A stretch of DNA of 64,000 bases. Source: Phylloscopus collybita. Its lineage: Eukaryota; Chordata; Aves; Passeriformes; Phylloscopidae. Under the pieces are notes generated by a model that saw only the letters and a list, made by a program, of their open reading frames with translations, did no database searches and was not told where the DNA came from. Shown piece by piece: positions 12,821-25,050 of the stretch; within the stretch, counting starts at the first letter, position 1; the number at the start of each line of letters is the position of its first letter. The translations under genes and the position numbers were made by a program. The stretch is taken from assembly GCA_027886175.1 (NCBI GenBank), contig JAJNNQ010000011.1:3224001-3288000 (forward strand), given 5' to 3'.

Positions 12821-13630
12821 CAAGGTGAAAGGTCATTTTTTACACTGCTGGGACATCTTGCAGGCCCAGCTTGCTGCTGCCGAGAGTCCTGCAGGGGCAC
12901 TGGGATGGGCAGCCCCAGGGCTCTGGGAAGCAAAGCCTCTCCTCCATCCCTTCCCGTCCCGGACAAAGCCGCCATCACCGCGCGCTCCCCGAGCCCGCGC
13001 CACAGCGCCCCCTGCAGCCGCGGGGGGATCATCGCACCTGCCCTGCCCACCGGGAGCCACCAGCGCCCCTGCCGGCTGTGCCCGGAACTGCAGCCCAGGG
13101 GAAAGTGCCGCGCTCAGGGAAGCTGTTCCTGGGCTCCTGGTTCTGTTTGTTATCAGTGCTGTGGTTGGTGGGGTTTGTTTGCCTGGTTATACACACCAGG
13201 AAAGAACTGTGATTCCTGTCCCCATAGCTGTGCCTGAGAGCCCCTGAATTTTCAAAATTATAATAATTCAGAGGGAGGGAGTTTACATTCTCCATTCTGA
13301 GGAAGTCTCCATCTCTCCCTGGCACACACCTGTCTTTCAAACTAAGACAACAGCATTCTCTGAATTAGTTTAATATAAAAGTTAGTTATAATAGTTAAAA
13401 TATAAAAGCATGTTAGCATTGTGCAGTCTCTATTTTAATATTTTGCTAAGGCCTACAATACTATAATGATTTATTACACTGCCATTTCTCTCGGCTATGC
13501 AGTGCACACATAAACTGATAGAGAGTGTTATACCAAAACCAACTGAAAGGAATTATAAATTGCACCATATCAAAATTATTGGGATCAATAACAACGTGCA
13601 AAAGCTTATACAGGAATGTGAAAGCCAATA
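12820..13630. other. Non-coding stretch with a GC-rich core
   Basis: 12.9-13.1 kb is GC-rich but shows no conserved protein. From 13.2 kb it is the ERV-leader-like repeat also seen at 10.4-10.8 kb. I see no supported gene. Confidence 0.3.
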
Positions 13631-13635
13631 TTGTA

Positions 13636-13692
13636 TTGTCATTGATATTGTCATTGATTTTGTCATTGATTTTGTCATTGATATTGTCATTT
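13636..13692. repeat. 12-bp tandem repeat (ATTGTCATTGAT)
   Basis: About five units of the 12-mer, the second array of this type, directly before the 3' end of U1. Confidence 0.75.
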
Positions 13693-13824
13693 ATAACCCA
13701 GCTCTGCTGCCTCTTCTGCAAGGCATTGAGGGGGCTTATTCAGCCCCTGCCCCTGCATCCCTGCGTGTTCCCAAGTGTCCCTGAGCATCCTGGAGTGTCC
13801 CCAAGGGTCCCTGAGTAGTCCTGA

Positions 13825-14590
13825 CTATCCCTGAATGTCCCTGAGTGACAATATGTGTTCTTGTGTGTCCCCAAGTGTCCACAGTGACATCACCACAAGA
13901 ATCAGGATTTGGAACAGTTTCAATGAAAATTTCCAGAAGATTCCCCAAATTTGTCTCAAACACCGTGCAGGGAGGGAGGAGAGGATCCGTGACACCACTG
14001 CGGTCCCCAATGGCGTCACCGCCACAACAACGGGACATCGCTGTGCCTGCAGCAGCCTCGGGATGTCCTCGATGGCTCTTTGGCACCGCTCGGCCGCCAC
14101 GTGGCCACCGGGGCTGTCAAGGGGACTCATAAGGAGGGCATGGATGTCCCCAAGTATCCCCAGCAGATGATGTGTGGTCAGACGGGCGCTGGCCTCCCAC
14201 AGCCACTCGGTCTCAGCCACCACGGCCACCAAGGCATCAGGAACATCAGCAGAAGCCTCCCCTGTCTCCTCCAGGGCAGCCCCGATGTCCCTGAGCTGGC
14301 GCAGCAGCTCCCAGGGGAACAGGGTGGCTTTGGCACATGTCGCCTCCAAGTGCCATAGCAGCCCCAGGACCACCTTCGGCTGCGCATACCTGGTGTCTGC
14401 GCCCTCCCAGCCCTCGTGGAGCTCGGTGGCCTCCCTGGCCAGCCGGTCCCAGTGCTCCGTGAGCGCGGCCACCGACTCCTGCCGGGCGCTGGCCGCGGCT
14501 CTCACATGGGCATGGGCCGAGGTGGCCCCCGGGGCAGCCTCGAGGGCGGCCAAGGCCTGGCACAGGGAGGTGACATCGCTACAGGGAGGG
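13825..14590 (-). pseudogene. U1: U-family helical protein, 5'-truncated, internal deletion, stop lost
   Basis: An unrecognised, alpha-helical, alanine/leucine/glutamate-rich family with three copies here. The minus-strand frame starts at a possible acceptor near 14583 (CCCTGTAG) and carries the family landmarks TSLCQALAAL, LWEASARLT and AIEDIPRLL. Compared with U3 it lacks the first about 60 residues and the alanine-rich middle. The codon where U3 stops (TGA) is CGA here (14040-14038), so the frame runs on into former 3' sequence to 13825. No exon 1 with the MWPHE start is visible upstream. I call it a degenerate copy, though an expressed variant is possible. Confidence 0.55.
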
Positions 14591-15380
14591 GACAGGGCAC
14601 AGGGCACAAGAGCCTCTGTTCCAGGAGCCTCTCCAGGCCCCAGCTCCACTGCAGGGGCTGCGGGTGCGGATTTTGGGGGGTCCCGGTGCCCCCCGGGGCG
14701 GGGTCAGTGCTCAGCAGCGGGGCCGTGATCGGGGGTGGCGGGGGCTGCCCGGGACCCCCCCGGCCCCCCAAATCACTGCCGGGGGTGAAAAACAAAGCTC
14801 ACTCTTTGGAATTGTTACAAGTTTAACCAGGGATGGAGAAGGGACAATATCCAGGGCTGGGGTGTTTTAGAACAATGTTCTCTGTGCACGGCTCCATTGC
14901 TGGGGCACACACACATCCGTGAGTTCGGGCATCATTCCAACATTCCTGTGAGCTTTGGATGTTCCAGGAACTCTCTTGTTTGGTTCCAACCTCTGACTTG
15001 TCTGCAGGACATCCCATAAATCAGATCCATATATTTGATTTCATCTCCTGGTCCCACCCTGTTGTTCCACAATCAAGAATCAATAAATTCTTCTCCGGCT
15101 TCTGTTTCTGTTTCTTTGGTTTCTGTCACTGTTATCACCAGCCTGCAGGTGTGGGAAATGACAGAATTGTTTTACACCATTCTCTGAGTCGGTTATAATA
15201 TAAAAATCAGTTAAAATTGTTACATTACAAAAGCATTTTAGCATTGTGCAGTCTCCATTTCAGTATTTTGCTAATGCCTAGGATATAAAATCGATTTATC
15301 ACGCTGCCATTTCTGTCAGTGCCACATAAACTGTCTCCAACACCGCGGGGTGAGGGGACAAGTGGCACCAGCGATGTTCC
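14590..15380. other. Intergenic stretch between U1 and U2
   Basis: GC-rich to 14.77 kb (possible remains of the U1 intron), then ordinary sequence with an ERV-leader-like piece at 15.18-15.3 kb. No gene seen. Confidence 0.3.
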
Positions 15381-15388
15381 TGATGATG

Positions 15389-16785
15389 TCACTGCCCTGA
15401 CGATGCCACAGTGGTGACACCACTGATCTCCAGCAGCCTCGGGATGTCCTCTTTGGCTCTTTGGCACAGCTTGGCCACCGTGCGGCCACGGGGGCCACCA
15501 GGGCCACCGGAGTCACCACAGGGACTGGAGAGGAGGAAGTCGATTTCCCCAAGTGCCACCAGCAGGTGATCCCGGGTCAGGCGGGCGCTGGCCTCCCACA
15601 GCTGCTCAGGCTCGGCCACCTCGACCATGAAGTCCTTGAGGTCATCGGGGGACGCCTCCTCTGTCCCCCCCTTCCAGGTGTCCTCAATGTACCAGAGCTG
15701 GTCGTACAGCTCCCAGGAGAACTCCCAGGCTTCTGCACAGGCATTTGCCAAGCGCCCCAGCAGCTCCAGGGCCTCCTCCACTCGCTGTTCCCTCAAGGTG
15801 GCCGGCCCCACCTGCCTGGTGGCCACCACAGGCTCTTCCCTGGCCTTGGTGGCCACTACCACGGGGACATCATGTGCGGCCACCACTGAGGCCAGGGCCA
15901 CCGACGGCTGCCGGGCCACGGCCACCAGGTTGTCCCCAGCTGTCCCCGAGCAGGGGGGGGGGGGTCTCGTCCCGCAGGTGCCTGGCCAGGCTGGTGGCAG
16001 TGGCCTCGGCAGTGTTCTCGTTGGTGTCCTCATCGGTGTCCTCATCGTCGGTGTCCTTGTCCTCCCAGGTGTCAAGGATCACTTCTGCCTCACAGCCCAG
16101 CTGGTGCCACTTATCCTGGAGCACACCCATCGACTCCTGCCAGGCTCTGCCCGCAGCTCTCACATCGGCCCAGGTGGCCCCCGGGGTGTCCCTGAGGGTG
16201 GCCAGGGCCTGGCTCAGGGGGGTGACACCGCGCTGGCCCAGGGAGGTGATGTCACCGTGGTCCAGGGCGTCCCGGAGGCTCCAGATGAATTCCCTCAGGT
16301 CTGTGTGCAGGGACTCTGGGTACAGGAGCGGCCAGGAGCTCTTTCCTGGCGCGGTCACGGTGGCTGCCAGCTCGCCCAGGGTGGCCACCACGTCCACCTG
16401 TGCCTCCAGCACCTGGGGAGGGGACAGGGGAGGTGGTAAGGACCTCGTGGCACTTGTGGCCTCCTGTGGTGGCCCCTGTGCCCTCCGGGGTCCCCTTTGT
16501 CCCCTCCCTGGAGAGCTCAGCTGTCCCTTCTGTCCCTTTGTGACCTCCTTGTCCCCCCCGTCCAACCCCCGCTGTCCCCTCTGCCACCCCGACCCCTCCT
16601 GCCACCCTCCCGCTGTCCCCGCCTCACTGCCACCCTCGGTGCCCTCCACCCCTCTGTCACCTCCCCGCTTTCTCCCACGCCTTCCTGTCCCCTTTGTGAC
16701 CCCCTGTCCCCTCTGCCACCCCCCGTGTCCCCCCGTCCCCTTCCGCCCCCTCGCGCCGGGATTGTCGCACCTCGTGGGGCCACAT
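15389..16785 (-). pseudogene. U2: U-family helical protein with homopolymer frameshift
   Basis: Gene model by comparison with U3: exon 1 at 16785-16771 encodes MWPHE and ends in a GT donor; exon 2 starts after CCCCAG at 16412. The N-terminal half (VATLGELAATV, GATWADVRAA) is in one frame to about 15965. The C-terminal half (LWEASARLT, KEDIPRLL) to the stop at 15389 is in another. The break coincides with a run of 12 G (15953-15964), so it is either a real frameshift or a length error. An acidic DTDDEDTDEDTNEN insert is specific to this copy. Upstream is a GTGTCCCC-type minisatellite, then an LTR at 17128. Confidence 0.6.
16413..16770 (-). repeat. Intron 1 of U2: GGGGACAG-type minisatellite
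   Basis: Imperfect GGGGACAGAGGGG/GTGACAAAGG words fill the intron, as in U3 (62637-62995). Long open frames across this stretch on both strands are composition artefacts. Confidence 0.5.
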
Positions 16786-17127
16786 GACCACTGGGGACAC
16801 TCCGGGGACCCTCCGGGGGCGAACAGGACCCGGTGACAGTGGCAGACACGCGCGGATGTGGCGCGGCCGGGAGGAAACAGGAAGAGGAAACAGAGGCGGC
16901 TCCACTCCCCCCACGCCCGCGGGTCCCCCAGGGCATCCCCGATGTCCCCCTGAGTGTCCCCAGTGTCCCCAACTGTCCCCAATGTCCCCTTGAGTGTCCG
17001 CAACGGGACCCTGATGTCCCCCCCATGTCCCCAACAAGGCCTGAGTGCCGACCCCCCCCCCGATGTCCTGTTGGGGACACTGAGGACACACTGGGGTCCT
17101 CTTGGGGACACTGCGGGGACATCGAGG
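16786..17127 (-). promoter_or_regulatory. U2 upstream region with ETS-like sites and minisatellite
   Basis: About 16.87-16.9 kb holds GGAAACAGGAAGAGGAAAC on the plus strand, that is, purine-rich GGAA (ETS-type) sites. It sits just upstream of the MWPHE exon; no TATA box is evident. Beyond it is a GTGTCCCCAA-type tandem array to 17.1 kb. The same layout precedes U3. Confidence 0.4.
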
Positions 17128-18030
17128 TGTTATAAATGCACATTATAAAGTTGGCTTTTCACAAGTATTAAAATGAATACCAGATGTATAATGCAGAAAG
17201 TCCTGCTGTATTTCCTTTCTAACATCTTAGAAATGTGATGAATGTGTACTTTCTTTTTGAGTTGTAAAAAACCTTTTTGTAAAACCAGTCAAACCGGTTG
17301 ACTGAAATGTATCAAACCCTCACCAGGAAGATAAGGAGAGAGGATCTTCCTGCATTCCTGAGCTAACTAGATCAAGACAGCAGTGAACCAAAAGCTACAA
17401 GAAGGAATTTATTGATCTGGTATCAGAAGAACAAGACATGAAATGACTACCAGACACCAACAAGAACTTGATCTAATAAAATGTGAATTTGGTACAATGA
17501 GACAAGGCTTGGGGGAAGGGGACGCCAAAAACCAAGGGAACATCTGAACTCCAAAGAATGTTTGAAAAATGCATATGTAAAAGGTTAATCCTTAAAAGCA
17601 AGGAATCTGAAGGAGTGGCTGTGCTTGTGGAGTCTCCTGTACCCCTCCCAGGTGTGGCAGGGGCTTTCTCCCCCATGGTTCCCTGCAGACATTGTGTGGT
17701 CTTCTTCCTGGGTTTCTGAAGCCCATCACACCTGCCCATGGTATCCCCTTTCCCTATTTCCCCATTGGCTGTGGGGGCCTGGTGTCCAGTTTGTGTCTCC
17801 CTATGGTCAATCGCCCCCTGCCCTGCACCCTGTACCACCCACAAACCTCAGACACTACATAACTGAGAAAAACCACACAATCAACTTCTTCATCCTCACC
17901 CCCTCCCTGGTTCGGGGTGGGGGGAAAAATGGATTGTAGAGCTTAATAAAGAGACTTACCTTGTTTGCTTCCCTGCCAGCAGGTGAACCTCCCTGGACAC
18001 GATGATCACTGCTACCACACGTGCTGCTAC
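17128..18030 (+). mobile_element. LTR-like element (LTR-B family) 5' to U2
   Basis: Begins TGTTATAAATGCACATTATA at 17128 and contains AATAAA at 17943-17950. A near-identical inverted copy abuts U3 (62282 down to about 61370). No internal retroviral genes adjoin it, so it is probably a solo LTR. Its U3 end lies about 0.34 kb from the U2 start and points away from the gene. The right edge is uncertain. Confidence 0.5.
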
Positions 18031-18315
18031 AGAAAGTCAACAAATCTGCTCTCCCCAAGGAATTCCCAGTGCCAGTCTGTGTCCTGATGGATGTTCCTGC
18101 CCCTGCGTTCATCCAGGTGCCCACGGGGAGACAGGAAATTGTGGAGTCCCCCCAGCCAGGTGTCTTCCCAACAGGAATAACCAGGACCATGGATCACCAG
18201 GGCTCTGCCTAACGCGGGTCACTGGGGATCATCCAACGCCGATCCTCCCACGGGGGATGGAGCTGGAGCAGCGCACGAAGCTCTTCCCGCTCTCAGGGCA
18301 CTCCCAGGGCTTCCC

Positions 18316-19424
<1,109 letters not shown>

Positions 19425-19810
19425 TGTTATTCACTGACCACACAGACTGCTGCTCAGCCAAGGTCCTGCTCAATTCAGAAACTTGGAGAAGAAGAACAAA
19501 GACTGAACAGAGCTGTGAATATCCCTACCCAGACAGAAGTGGGGTGCATATTAAGGGGGGTATGTGGTAGGTGCATTGGGAAGTCTGTACCTCTCAAGCA
19601 CTTCAGCCAATGGGGAAAGGACGAGGGAGATGCAGCCAAGGAAATTAGGATGAAAAGGAGGCTGCGTCCTCCAACAACTGGAGAGACCCTGTGGGAAATG
19701 TCCCATGGCCTCTCCCTTGTTTTATGAATGAAATGACTTGTACAGGGCTCCTCTGCCTTCTCTGTGGACACAAACCTCTGGTGATGGGAATTTTTCCACA
19801 CACTTTGGGG
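19425..19810 (+). mobile_element. Solo LTR (LTR-A family, diverged copy)
   Basis: Starts TGTTATTCACTGACC. It has a TATA-like GGATGAAAAGG at about 19648 and a poly(A)-region equivalent where the sister at 46.8 kb reads ATGAATAAAGTC; here the signal is altered to ATGAATGAAATG. Inverted counterpart at 59590-59977. Confidence 0.55.
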
Positions 19811-20427
19811 CTCCTCTGGATTTCCTCGCACTGCCCGGGGCGGCGGGCAGTGAGTGGAGCTGAAGGTGCCTCACCCAGTTTGGGTGATCGGCTCCCTTGG
19901 GTGGCGGCGGCACCGAGGATTGATTGGGGACCCGAGAGTGTCCAGGAGACAGACGAGTGACAGATCAGGGGGGGCTGGGAAGAGTCAGCAGGGAGAGAGC
20001 ACTGAAAATCTCATCAGGGAGGACACTGGGATCTTCAGGGGAGAAACATGGCAGGGCACCCATGCAGGGTGGAAAAGGGAAAGCCAGGAAGGGGTCCCAG
20101 CAAAAGGGATGATGATCACAAAATATGTCACCCATGGCTGTCTCCCCACCATGTTTCCACCCCTGTCATTGTCCCTCACATCTCCATCTGTGCCCGTGTC
20201 CCCATGAATTGCCACATCCCCTTCCATGTCGATGTGTCCCCATGTAACTCTCCATGTCTGTATCCAAGCAAGTGTCCCTTGGGAGAATGTCATGGCAGTT
20301 TGCACATTCTCCCAGAGGTAATTAAGGACATGGACACCCAGGGGGGCAATTAGGGAAGTCAAGAAGGAATTTGGACAACAGGGGATGGATGGTGTTGGTG
20401 TGCTGGGAAGGGAAAGGGTGAAGGGCA

Positions 20428-21161
20428 GTGTGCAGGAATATGGTGAAGGCAAGAAGCAGCAGCAGGAATCACTGTGGTAAGAACAAGGATGATGGAAAAG
20501 AGGAAGAAGATGGGAAATGTGGATTCCACCTGCAAGGATCCAGATTATCCTTGAATGACTTTGTTTGGGTCCCTGCAGAAATGAATACTTTTGCAGAAAG
20601 CTCGGCAGCTGTCAGAGGATGAGCACCCACAGGCACTCAGGGGGGCTGCAGGAGGGGCACAAGAAGCCCCTGCAGCACTTGGTCACAAAGGCACAGCAGG
20701 GGAAAAAGGCAAGAAGGGAGGAGGAAAAGGCCAAGGGGAAGGCAAAGGCCATGGCAGAGTTTCTACAGCCCCTGAGGGATCAAGCCCAGGGCCCAAGGGG
20801 GCCCCAGCACCCAGGGCACCGGCTCGGCCACAAGGACCTGGCAGAGGCATTGCCCTCCTGGGCAGGGGAGAGCCCACCCAAACAGCCCCTGGCAAGGAAT
20901 CAGGCTGCCAGCTGCAGGCCACAAGGACACTGCAAGCACAGACAGCAGCACCCTCACCAGCAGCAAGTCCACCCCTGCAGGGACATGGATTGGGAGGGGT
21001 GGCAGAGCTCCCATCACACCAGGGACCCACCGCACTGGAGCCCTGGAGAACATTCAGGGTGGCTCTGCATCGACAGGAGGCCTTTCCTCACAGACACGGG
21101 GGCCTCTCCAGCCACTCTCAATCTCACACCTAAGGGGGGAAAAGGCCAAAAATCTCTTTGA
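20428..21161 (+). mobile_element. ERV gag 3' end and protease (copy 2)
   Basis: The plus-strand frame from about 20565 reads through the charged capsid helix and a decayed CCHC knuckle. It then reaches a retroviral aspartic protease start, FLTDTGAS, with the D-T-G-A active-site codons at 21093-21104. The frame stops soon after (21159). It is divergent from ZF2, as in the three other ZF-gag units. Without pol and with a degraded knuckle it is a fossil, although the protease active-site word is intact. Confidence 0.65.
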
Positions 21162-21840
21162 TTATTCAGAAAATAAGTGGGAAAGATGAGCAGCTGTGTT
21201 TTATTCAACCACTATTAGCAGATGTGGGGATGGGTTGGAAATGCAGGAATTTTCATTTGCTCCTAAATGTGATTGTCATTGACTGGGAAGGGATTTGATG
21301 GCTAATTTGGGAATGCAAATTAATATTGTCAAAGGTGATACACAGGCTAGTTCTCCTGTACCTTGGTGACAAATGTCTGGCAAGGCCAGGGCTGAAGTGA
21401 ACCCAGAAGTGTGGGCAGCCCCAGGGAAATTGGGAAAATCAGATCCCCAGCCTCTCCAAATTCCTCTGAAGCCACCAGGACAAGTGGGGTCTAAAAGCAA
21501 TCCCCTATTCCCAGGGAGGGAAGGAAGGGCTCACAGCCTGTTCTTGAGCCCATGGGAAAGGCAGGGATTTTGGAGCCAGGGGTCTCTGAAGAAACTGGAT
21601 GGATGGAGACCAGAAGGAAAGCAGGATTTTTAAGTGTTAAAAAACTGACAAACTGTGGCTCCTGTCCTGGACTGCCCAGAAAGGAAAAGAAGAATTTGAA
21701 TTGTATGTGGATGTTAAACAGAGCCAGGCCAAGGGAATTCCTGGGCTAAAATGCTGAACCCAGTGGCCAGAGAGTGGCCTCATTGTCTGCAGAATTGTGC
21801 AGCCACAGCCTGAAGGGGAACTGAGGCCTGACAACTGATG
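21161..21840 (+). mobile_element. ERV pol remnant (copy 2) with RT core deleted
   Basis: Matches 1-445 of copy 1, then switches at about 21585 to a different pol part. Downstream reading FELYVDVKQ and a following proline/valine/alanine stretch resemble the RT connection and RNase H start. The segment equivalent to 445-1290 of copy 1 is therefore missing. Several stops interrupt it. Confidence 0.55.
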
Positions 21841-22876
21841 GCAGGAGAATCTCCTCAAGTCTGGCACCAACTCAAAGCTTTGGGAACCACAAGAGCTTCT
21901 AAAGGGGTGAGCAGTGCTGGGTTATTACAGGATGGAACTTGTTCAGTGGCACAGGAGGATTTAGAATTGAGGAGAGGGGAAGGGTTTAACCCAGCCTCCT
22001 GCTGGAACAGCCTGCACAGGGGGCTGGGAAGAAACCCATGGCTGCATCCAAGTGAGAGAGATTTGGGCCGGGGCTGTGAGATATTCATGGGACAGACCCA
22101 CCTTGGGACTTTGCTGCTGACAACATCCAACCAGGACATTGGGTCCTGCCCAAGGAATGGGAAGGAGGAGGAGGATGGGAGGCTGCTGATATGGGAAATG
22201 TATATGGATATGAAAATTCAGAATTTTAGAAACATATAAAGTGCTTAAACAGGTGAAGGGGAGAACAGAAATATATACAGCTCATTTAGCAATTGTGTAA
22301 AAGAAGAGAAACAAGTTGTACCAGAAGACATAGGAGTGTAACTTGTAAGGTTGGACCCATGAACAGAATCCAAAGGAATTTGGGTGCCAGGTAAAGGCCA
22401 CAGAGAGAAGATGTATTGTTAAAACTCACTGAAGAGGGACTTAGGTACTGTAAAGACCCCAAAAAGCAGAACCAGTTGATTAAAAAACCAGCAAGAACCA
22501 GGCTGCTGGTTTCAGCCAGGAAAAACTGACCTGGGAATTCCCCAAACCTTCTCTGCACCTGCTCAGAGAGGGAGGTCAAAGACTGAACACCGAGGAAGAA
22601 TTCTGACCTCATCAGCACACTCCTGCCAGCGACCACCAGAAGGCGTGGCACCACAAAAGGCTGATTGTAATATAAAGGGCAAGAAGGCAGAGAATGGGCA
22701 AAGGATGGGTGGGCAGGGAGGTGCAGCTTTGTGGGGTCTGAGTGCATTTAAACCTGGAACCTGTCTCCACCAGGTCGGCATCAGTGGTGGAAAGATCCCG
22801 TAGGTGTCCCAGCAGGAATAAAACAAACCTGCTTTACAATTCCTGACTGTGCAGTCCTGATCCTGCAATTCCCGAC
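21840..22876. other. Probable degenerate ERV interior
   Basis: Found only once in the window. It has short open frames with stops and no clear domain. It lies between the pol piece and the triplicated module, so it is probably ERV-derived, but I cannot prove it. Confidence 0.3.
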
Positions 22877-23600
22877 AGCTGAGCCTGCACTGAAGGCAAG
22901 GGAGCAGCAGCCAGGGCTCCACAGCGGGGGAAGCCCCTGTGCCTGCCCACAGATCCTCTGCTGGAATGCTCTGCCTGGGCACCCTCCCTTGGCATCTCCA
23001 GGCACTGCGGGCCAATCCTTGCTGCCACTGCTGCAGCTTCAGGGCTTTCTGTGCCTGCACTGCCACAGGGGCTGGGGAGACACCGGGAGAATTCCACTCT
23101 GGGCCTCAGCCACACTCACACTCTGGGCTGGCTGGGCTTAGATGGGTGGAAAAGAGACCGACTTTAAAATTGTTTTTGATTTCATTTCTCCACTCAGCCT
23201 CGGTTGGCCTTTGCCCCGGGGAAAGGAATTTTCAAGGTTTTATTTGAAGGGATGTTACACCACTCAGCAGAGATGAGTTGAACATCTCACCAGACTGGGA
23301 AGAGCCCAAAAGATCCCCACAGAGAGAACGACCATCAACAAAACATCAACGACCATCAGCAACCAGCAACCAACACCCAGCCCAGACACTGCCCCTGGAA
23401 GTGCTGCAGACACCTGGGCTGGAAAAGGCTGAGAAGGAATTCCAGGAGTGCAGACCTGATTAACATCAGAGGCAAAGGAATCCGGGTCCAACAGGAAATC
23501 AAATCCTGAGACCTCAGCAACTTGGAAGCAATGAACATCGAACCAAGGGATTTCTATGGGTTCAGACTGTAAAAAGTTTAGGGAAAATCCAGTAAAGCTC
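22876..23600 (+). repeat. Triplicated module, copy 2
   Basis: Near-identical to 1290-2010 and 44500-45230, differing by scattered substitutions. No recognised gene. Confidence 0.6.
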
Positions 23601-24780
23601 ACATGGCATGGAATGATTTTCTCTGCACACCGGGCTATGTGTGGATGAAATGATTTCTGTTGCCCATCCTGGCCAGAATCAAGTGATGCCTTGACTCTCT
23701 AACACTGAAGATATTGTTGGAGCGTTTTGGGTTTTCCCACAGTTTCAGTGACAAGATTACCAATAGAATAATTTTTTGCAATAATCCCACTTCTATACTG
23801 TCAGTAGGTTTGAGCCAGAAGTGTGAGAATCAATTTGTAGTCTTAGGAGATGAAATAAAAAAGCCTTGATTGCTTTGTAATGTTTTTGTGTGTGTTTGTG
23901 TGCGGCTCTCAGCGATCAGAAAATATTGGTATATTTGTTTTTCAAAGTTCACCTTCAGATTACATTTGGAAAACCAGAAGAGCCTTTCAAGGTAACCAAT
24001 AACGAATAAAAAGTTAATAGACTATGTTAAGAAAAAAAAAAAAAAAAAAAGAAAAGAAAAAAAGAGAAAACGCAGATTGCCCGAGGGCCAAATGTGAGTC
24101 ATTCAGTGCCTGCCCAGAAAGAGAGATTTCTCCAGGCAGCCAGGAGAGGAGCTTTAGAAATGCAAATTAACCCTGCTGGGAAAAGTGTGGACAATGCACC
24201 AGGGGCTCCTTGCCTGGGGCAGGAATTGGGCTGATTCCCTCTGTCCCTCAGCCCAAGCTCTGCCTGCTCACAAAGACAGAATTTGCACAGCTAAAGGCAG
24301 AGCCCGGAGTGAGGATCTCTGACTCTGCAACAGAAATGGGTTCAATTGCAAAGGAAAACATCAAACCGAGATTGTTATGAAAACTTCACGTAAAAAAGTG
24401 TCTGTGTGGGGGAATCATCCTTCTCCCCACTCTAACATGTGCTGGCATTGTCTGTGTTGTACAGGGGATATCAGACCTCTGGGTGTTTTTAGCTACTGCA
24501 AGTTCACCCAAATCAGCTGGAAATCAAAATTCACCATTGAATCAGAGAAAAGCGGTCAATTGACGCAGCCCACGCAGGAGGGAGCGCCTCAGAAATGGGG
24601 AAAAGATGAAACGGCCACCAGAACAAATCCCACAACACCACGGAGCAGCTCCTGGGACCCCAAGGAATTCAGATCAGGAGCCAGAGAAGGCATTTATAAT
24701 TTGAATTGCATCATTAGATTACAAGCTGTCCTCGAAATAAGAACCACTCAATCCACTCAAAGGAGGACCGCGACATTTCC
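23600..24780. repeat. Intergenic triplicated segment, copy 2
   Basis: Matches 2010-3200. Includes an uninterrupted A run and AAAAG words at about 24029-24065. No gene. Confidence 0.5.
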
Positions 24781-24789
24781 CATCGATGC

Positions 24790-25050
24790 TGCGATCAGAT
24801 TATCTCTTAGCCCAGGCACCCGCGGGAAGGAGACCGCGGGCAGCCGCTCCCGCAGCGCCCTCAGGGCACGGGGAACACGGCGCGGACACGGCACAACCCA
24901 GCCACAGCCAGAGCCCCCTGCCGCCCCCTCCGCCCGCAGCCAGCCCCGAGCCCCGGCACAACCCAGCGCGGCTCCCACCTGCGCCGGGGCCGCCTCCGAG
25001 CTCCGCCGCCGCCTCCCCGGGCCCGCACTGAGGAGATGAAAATGGCGCCT
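24790..25050 (-). promoter_or_regulatory. CpG-island promoter (minus), candidate for ZF2
   Basis: Same island as 3.2-3.5 kb with the YY1-type word AAAATGGCGCC at 25038-25048. The minus strand leads towards ZF2. The sequence AGGTGGGAG after the GC block is a plausible first donor. Confidence 0.5.

Noticed and set aside
20591..21133. Collagen-like glycine/proline-rich frame overlapping gag (also 42652-43203)
   Set aside because: The overlapping frame holds the charged helix, the CCHC relic and the protease word, so this one is the shadow.
24377..25039. 220-codon frame across a CpG island (also 3002-3574, 56413-57012, 47714-48327)
   Set aside because: GC-rich promoter composition removes stops. 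The frames are not kept between the homologous islands and carry promoter motifs instead.
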